Shown here in pieces: positions 7,191-10,396 of a DNA stretch of 10,396 nucleotides; positions within the stretch are counted from its first letter, which is position 1, and every line of letters begins with the position of its first letter. The DNA comes from Bacteroidaceae bacterium (GTDB taxonomy: Bacteria; Bacteroidota; Bacteroidia; Bacteroidales; Bacteroidaceae). The notes beneath the pieces were generated by a model. The model had not been told where the DNA came from, did no database searches, and worked only from the letters and a program-made list of their open reading frames with translations. The stretch spans positions 1 to 10,396 of the forward strand of contig JAFTUV010000039.1 of NCBI GenBank assembly GCA_017466065.1. The letters run 5' to 3'. The position numbers and the translations under genes are program-made.

Positions 7191-8207
7191 ATGAAAATTC
7201 TACTAACCGGTGGTGCAGGCTTCATAGGAAGCCACACCTTGATTGAGCTCACCGAAGCCGGCCACGAAGCTGTTGTAGTTGACAACCTCGACAACTCTTC
7301 TCCCATCTCATTGAAACGTGTTGCCAAAATCATTGGCAAAGAGGTACCCTTCTACAAGGTAGACATCCGCGACCGCGAAGGCTTGCAGAAAGTTTTTGAC
7401 GAGCACAAATTCGACGCTTGTATACACTTTGCCGGCTTAAAGGCTGTGGGCGAAAGCTGCGCAAAACCCCTCGAATATTACGAGAACAATATGAACGGAA
7501 CATTCGTTCTTGCCGATGTAATGCGCAAGAACGGTTGCAAGAATATGATATTCTCGTCGAGCGCAACCGTTTACGGCGACCCCGCAATAATCCCCATTAC
7601 CGAGGAGTGCCCCAAAGGCCACTGCACGAACCCCTACGGACAGACAAAATCAATGCTCGAAGAGGTGCTTATGGATATTCAGAAAGCCGATAACGAGTGG
7701 AACATCGTTCTTCTACGCTACTTCAACCCCATCGGTGCCCACAAGAGCGGAACAATAGGCGAGAACCCCAACGGAATACCCAACAACCTTATGCCCTACA
7801 TTACACAGACAGCTGTGGGCAAACGCGCCGAGCTTGGTGTGTTCGGTAACGACTACGACACACACGACGGAACAGGTGTGCGCGACTACATCCACGTTGT
7901 CGACCTTGCACGCGCTCACGTTGCTGCATTGAAGGCCATCGTAGAGAAGAAAGGCATCGCCATCTACAACATCGGTACAGGCCACGGCTACTCGGTTCTC
8001 GATGTAGTAAAAGCATTCGAAAAGGCCAACGGTGTTCCCGTTCCCTACGCCATCAAGCCCCGTCGCCCGGGTGACATTGCAACCTGCTACTGCAACCCTG
8101 CAAAGGCAGAAGCCGAGCTTGGCTGGAAGGCTCAATTCGGCATTGAGGAAATGTGCCGCGACAGCTGGAATTGGCAGAAGAACAACCCCAACGGCTTTGA
8201 AGAGTAA
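7191..8207 (+). CDS. galE: UDP-glucose 4-epimerase
   Basis: A 338-residue extended short-chain dehydrogenase, the same length as E. coli GalE, interconverting UDP-glucose and UDP-galactose for galactose use and for surface-glycan sugar supply. The NAD-binding loop GGAGFIG is at residues 7-13. Ser124, Tyr149 and Lys153 fall exactly on the E. coli catalytic numbering, in S-S-S-A-T-V-Y-G and Y-G-Q-T-K. The UDP-binding R-R-P-G-D motif is at 291-295. Position 299, the gatekeeper of the sugar pocket (Tyr in E. coli, Cys in the human enzyme), is Cys here, within A-T-C-Y. This predicts a roomier pocket that could also take UDP-GlcNAc/UDP-GalNAc. The ATG at 7191 puts the glycine-rich loop at the normal distance. 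The enzyme is cytosolic. The gene is transcribed alone and ends at a strong hairpin. Family assignment is secure; the wider substrate range is inference from one residue. Confidence 0.97.
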   Translation: MKILLTGGAGFIGSHTLIELTEAGHEAVVVDNLDNSSPISLKRVAKIIGKEVPFYKVDIRDREGLQKVFDEHKFDACIHFAGLKAVGESCAKPLEYYENNMNGTFVLADVMRKNGCKNMIFSSSATVYGDPAIIPITEECPKGHCTNPYGQTKSMLEEVLMDIQKADNEWNIVLLRYFNPIGAHKSGTIGENPNGIPNNLMPYITQTAVGKRAELGVFGNDYDTHDGTGVRDYIHVVDLARAHVAALKAIVEKKGIAIYNIGTGHGYSVLDVVKAFEKANGVPVPYAIKPRRPGDIATCYCNPAKAEAELGWKAQFGIEEMCRDSWNWQKNNPNGFEE

Positions 8208-8228
8208 TTAAATTCAAGCAGTTGCTAA

Positions 8229-8275
8229 ATATTAAAAGTCCCAAGCAAAATTATTTTGCTTGGGACTTTTAATAT
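8229..8275. terminator. Bidirectional intrinsic terminator between galE and the RSH gene
   Basis: A perfect 22-bp inverted repeat (8229-8250 against 8254-8275) with a 3-base loop. Its G/C-containing core, GTCCCAAGC, is flanked by A runs on one side and T runs on the other, so either strand reads as a hairpin followed by U's. It lies 21 bases after the galE stop and 22 bases after the end of the convergent RSH gene, and can serve both. Confidence 0.93.
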
Positions 8276-8297
8276 AATGTGGTATAGAGATTCTGCA

Positions 8298-10163
8298 CTA
8301 CTCTATCTTCTGACTCACTTCATCGACTCCCTCAATCTGCGACACATTGGAGATTACCTCCTGCAATTCGGCCGAGGAGTGAACGGAGAATACCACGGAG
8401 CAGTTTACAATCTCGTCGTGACATTCGGTGTGCAGATGCAACAGGGATAGTTTCAGTTTGTTGGTTATGCAGTCGATGAGGTCGATGAGCAGATGGTAGC
8501 GATCGACTGCCACAATTTTCACGTTCACGGGGTAGAGAAAATCGGCATCCTCTTCGAAATTCACGGCTACAATGTCGTCGCCACGTTGCGAGGCGAGGCG
8601 TATTGCCGACTTACAGTCGCGACGGTGCACCTTGATGCTGCCGTCGGGATTTATGAAGCCTATAACTTCGTCGCCGGGCAGGGGGTGACAATTTTCGCAA
8701 CGTTCGTATTGTAATTTGCGTTGCTTGCTCAATATGCGGTTGAGGTGCGATTTTGCTTTGTAGGTTGACACGTGTTCCAGCCAATCGCGTTTGGGCACAA
8801 CGTTCATATTCTGCCCTATCTCCACGCAGTCGCCACGACGAAGCACGGTTTTTATGGAGCAGAGGGTGCCGTTGACACGGGCATACTGGGCGTGTGCTCC
8901 AAGCTCGCTGTGAATTTCAAAGGCAAAGTCGAGGGCTGTGGCTCCCGTGGGCAGTATTATGCAGTTGCCTTTGGGGGTGAACACCATTATGTCGTCGTTG
9001 TAGAACGATGAGGTTACGCCCTCCATATATTCCACCTCCTTGCCGTGGTGTGCCATATCTTGAAGGAGCAGCTTGAATTTTTCGAGCCAGTTGGTGATAT
9101 TTGTTTCCGAGCTTTCGCTCACGCAGCCGAATTGCGACTTGCGCACCATTCGTTCAGACGAAATGTGTACCTCTTCCCAAGTGCCGTTGGGAGTGAGCAG
9201 CTTGACGTGGAAACTCTGGTAACCGTTCTCTTTGGGTGAGTCGATGAAGTTGGCTACCGAGGCTGGCTTCTCCTTGAAGCGGTCGGTGAGCATCGAGTAT
9301 ATTTTGAGGCTCACATCCTTCTCGGAGTAGTCGTGGGTGTTGGGGTAGATGATGCGCACATAGAACTTGCCTTCGACGTGACGGAAGTCGCAGCCTGTGG
9401 CGTGCATCTTTTTCCAAGTGTTATAGGGGCCGCGGCAGCATAGCTCGGTGCGTCCCATATATATTCCGCATTTTTGCAACATATCTTCTATTTGTTGCAT
9501 AAAGGGTGCGAGGGTTTGCTCTTTCTTTGCCTGTTCTTCGGCGAGGAGTCGCTCTATGAGGTCGTATTCGCGGGGGCAACGGTAACGGAACGAGAGATTT
9601 TCGAGTTCACGCTTAATGTGGTAAAGGCCTAAACGGTGGGCAAGGGGGGCATAGAAATAATCGGTCTCTCCGGCGATTTTCATCTGCTTGTCGGGGCGCA
9701 TACTTTCGAGGGTGCGCATATTGTGCAAGCGGTCGGACAGTTTAATGAGGAGGGCGCGTATGTCGTAGTGTATGGAGTCGAGCATCTGCTTGTAGTTGTC
9801 TATCTGCTTCGATGCATCGTACTCTTTCTTTTTCTTTTTGGTTATTACGTTCACGAGGAATGCAACATCGGCCCCGTAACGTGCCTCAATGTCTTCTATG
9901 GTTGTGGGGGTATCCTCGACTACATCGTGCAGAAAGGCTGCAATGATGGGATTGGCACCGAGACGCAGTTCCTCGGCTACGATGCGGGCAACGGCAATGG
10001 GATGTATAATATATGGCTCACCCGACTTGCGACGCTGCTCCTTGTGTGCCTCCTTGGCAAACTCGTATGCATCCTTTATTCTTGCAATATCCTCACCCGA
10101 CAGGCGGCGCGACAAAGTGGACAAAAGTTCTTCCACTTGCTTGTCTATTTCTACATATTCCAT
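8298..10163 (-). CDS. RelA/SpoT-homologue (RSH), hydrolase site intact, synthetase site degraded
   Basis: A 621-residue long-form RSH, the family that makes and destroys the alarmone (p)ppGpp. The HD hydrolase domain keeps its metal and catalytic set: H54, H79-D80, E83-D84, and D144 and N148 in K-L-S-D-R-L-H-N. The synthetase domain (about 230-345) keeps N-G-Y-Q-S-F-H (313-319) and the E331 of E-E-V-H-I, but the usual R-x-K-H-x-Y-S-I-Y loop is C-C-R-G-P-Y-N-T-W. By distance from R270, the catalytic Asp of D-x-x-A-x-R aligns with Gly265 (E264 is next to it), and the G-V-A-A-H-W block is gone. A TGS domain is at about 390-450. The helical region usually following it is almost absent before the Cys-rich motif (C489, C492, H513, C517), and an ACT domain ends the protein. 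This explains 621 residues rather than the usual 700-750. The ATG at 10163 has AAAGGA four bases upstream. It probably acts mainly as a ppGpp hydrolase, inferred from alignment by eye. Confidence 0.93.
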   Translation of the reverse strand: MEYVEIDKQVEELLSTLSRRLSGEDIARIKDAYEFAKEAHKEQRRKSGEPYIIHPIAVARIVAEELRLGANPIIAAFLHDVVEDTPTTIEDIEARYGADVAFLVNVITKKKKKEYDASKQIDNYKQMLDSIHYDIRALLIKLSDRLHNMRTLESMRPDKQMKIAGETDYFYAPLAHRLGLYHIKRELENLSFRYRCPREYDLIERLLAEEQAKKEQTLAPFMQQIEDMLQKCGIYMGRTELCCRGPYNTWKKMHATGCDFRHVEGKFYVRIIYPNTHDYSEKDVSLKIYSMLTDRFKEKPASVANFIDSPKENGYQSFHVKLLTPNGTWEEVHISSERMVRKSQFGCVSESSETNITNWLEKFKLLLQDMAHHGKEVEYMEGVTSSFYNDDIMVFTPKGNCIILPTGATALDFAFEIHSELGAHAQYARVNGTLCSIKTVLRRGDCVEIGQNMNVVPKRDWLEHVSTYKAKSHLNRILSKQRKLQYERCENCHPLPGDEVIGFINPDGSIKVHRRDCKSAIRLASQRGDDIVAVNFEEDADFLYPVNVKIVAVDRYHLLIDLIDCITNKLKLSLLHLHTECHDEIVNCSVVFSVHSSAELQEVISNVSQIEGVDEVSQKIE

Positions 10164-10213
10164 AGCTTCCTTTGTTATTGATTACCGAAACTCCCGTAGC
10201 TATATATTATGGC

Positions 10214-10227
10214 AATTATATATAATT
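10214..10227. repeat. 14-bp perfect AT palindrome upstream of the RSH gene
   Basis: AATTATATATAATT is a perfect palindrome centred about 57 bases ahead of the RSH start codon. No TAnnTTTG element is visible in the leader (10164-10256) on the minus strand, so the RSH promoter is not identified. The palindrome could be a regulator site or simply AT-rich promoter DNA. Confidence 0.3.
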
Positions 10228-10256
10228 TTACACCAATAGAAAAACTGATAAGAAAC

Positions 10257-10368
10257 TGTCATTTCGAACGAACCAACGGTCGACGCCCGTAGGGGCAAAA
10301 GTCAATGTGAGAAATCTCAACAATGCTGATATCCAGATTTCTCGTCGCTCCGCTCCATCGAAATGACA
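10257..10368. repeat. Nested inverted-repeat element (REP/MITE-like), about 112 bp
   Basis: The outer arms TGTCATTTCGA (10257-10267) and TCGAAATGACA (10358-10368) are perfect 11-bp inverted repeats. The inner arms GAGAAATCT (10309-10317) and AGATTTCTC (10335-10343) are perfect 9-bp repeats. A further small GCCC/GGGC stem sits in the left half (about 10285-10296). No coding potential is seen. The pattern 'TCATTTCGA ... GAGAAATCT ... AGATTTCTC ... TCGAAATGACA' is one I recall as widely dispersed in intergenic regions of gut Bacteroidales. Its position upstream of a gene and its self-complementarity fit a non-autonomous miniature element or REP-like repeat. Confidence 0.75.
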
Positions 10369-10396
10369 AACAAGTGTAACATTGTATATAATCACC

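Noticed and set aside
6863..7339. 158-codon minus-strand frame spanning the EamA-galE intergenic region
   Set aside because: It overlaps the start of galE antisense, both divergent promoters and the transporter's N-terminus, and has no protein-like motif.
9636..10181. 181-codon plus-strand open frame opposite the RSH N-terminus
   Set aside because: It is antisense to the invariant HD hydrolase domain and shows no family resemblance of its own.
1..10396. tRNA, rRNA or riboswitch genes
   Set aside because: I saw no cloverleaf, rRNA-like block or known riboswitch core in the intergenic stretches (5042-5121, 6912-7190, 8208-8297, 10164-10396).

Overview
The window looks like a chromosomal segment of a Bacteroidales bacterium (Bacteroides/Prevotella-like). 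Three intergenic regions carry the Bacteroidetes promoter pattern (TTG or TTTG, 19-22 bases, TAnnTTTG), starts mostly lack strong Shine-Dalgarno sequences, and the palindromic repeat at the right end is of a type I recall from gut Bacteroidales. The genus cannot be fixed from the sequence alone.

The left half (1 to about 5040) is mobile-element material on the minus strand. One giant open reading frame (62-4996) encodes a 1644-residue multidomain protein of the phage/conjugative-element 'polyvalent protein' kind. In order it has a helical, charged N-terminal part, a low-complexity linker, an unnamed conserved module, a barnase/colicin E5-like (PBECR-type) nuclease module, a first HExxH metallopeptidase, a MuF-C-like module and a second HExxH metallopeptidase. 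Its reading frame stays coding-like for 14 codons upstream of the first usable start and then meets a stop beside the next gene's promoter, so the 5' end is probably lost and this is an element remnant. Its 3' end overlaps the first codons of a small basic, possibly transposase-related ORF that leaves the window.

The right half (about 5040 to 10396) looks like ordinary core chromosome. It holds a patatin-like phospholipase (+), a convergent EamA/DMT-family exporter (-), a divergent UDP-glucose 4-epimerase galE (+), a strong bidirectional terminator hairpin, and a convergent RelA/SpoT-homologue (-). The RSH has an intact ppGpp-hydrolase site, a degraded synthetase site and a shortened helical region. 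The 233 bases upstream of it contain an AT palindrome and a roughly 112-bp nested inverted-repeat element, with no gene.

The core genes have separate promoters and alternating orientations, so they do not form an operon. The points most worth following are the probable decapitation of the polyvalent protein, the hydrolase-intact/synthetase-degraded RSH, and Cys299 in GalE, which predicts activity on N-acetylated sugars.
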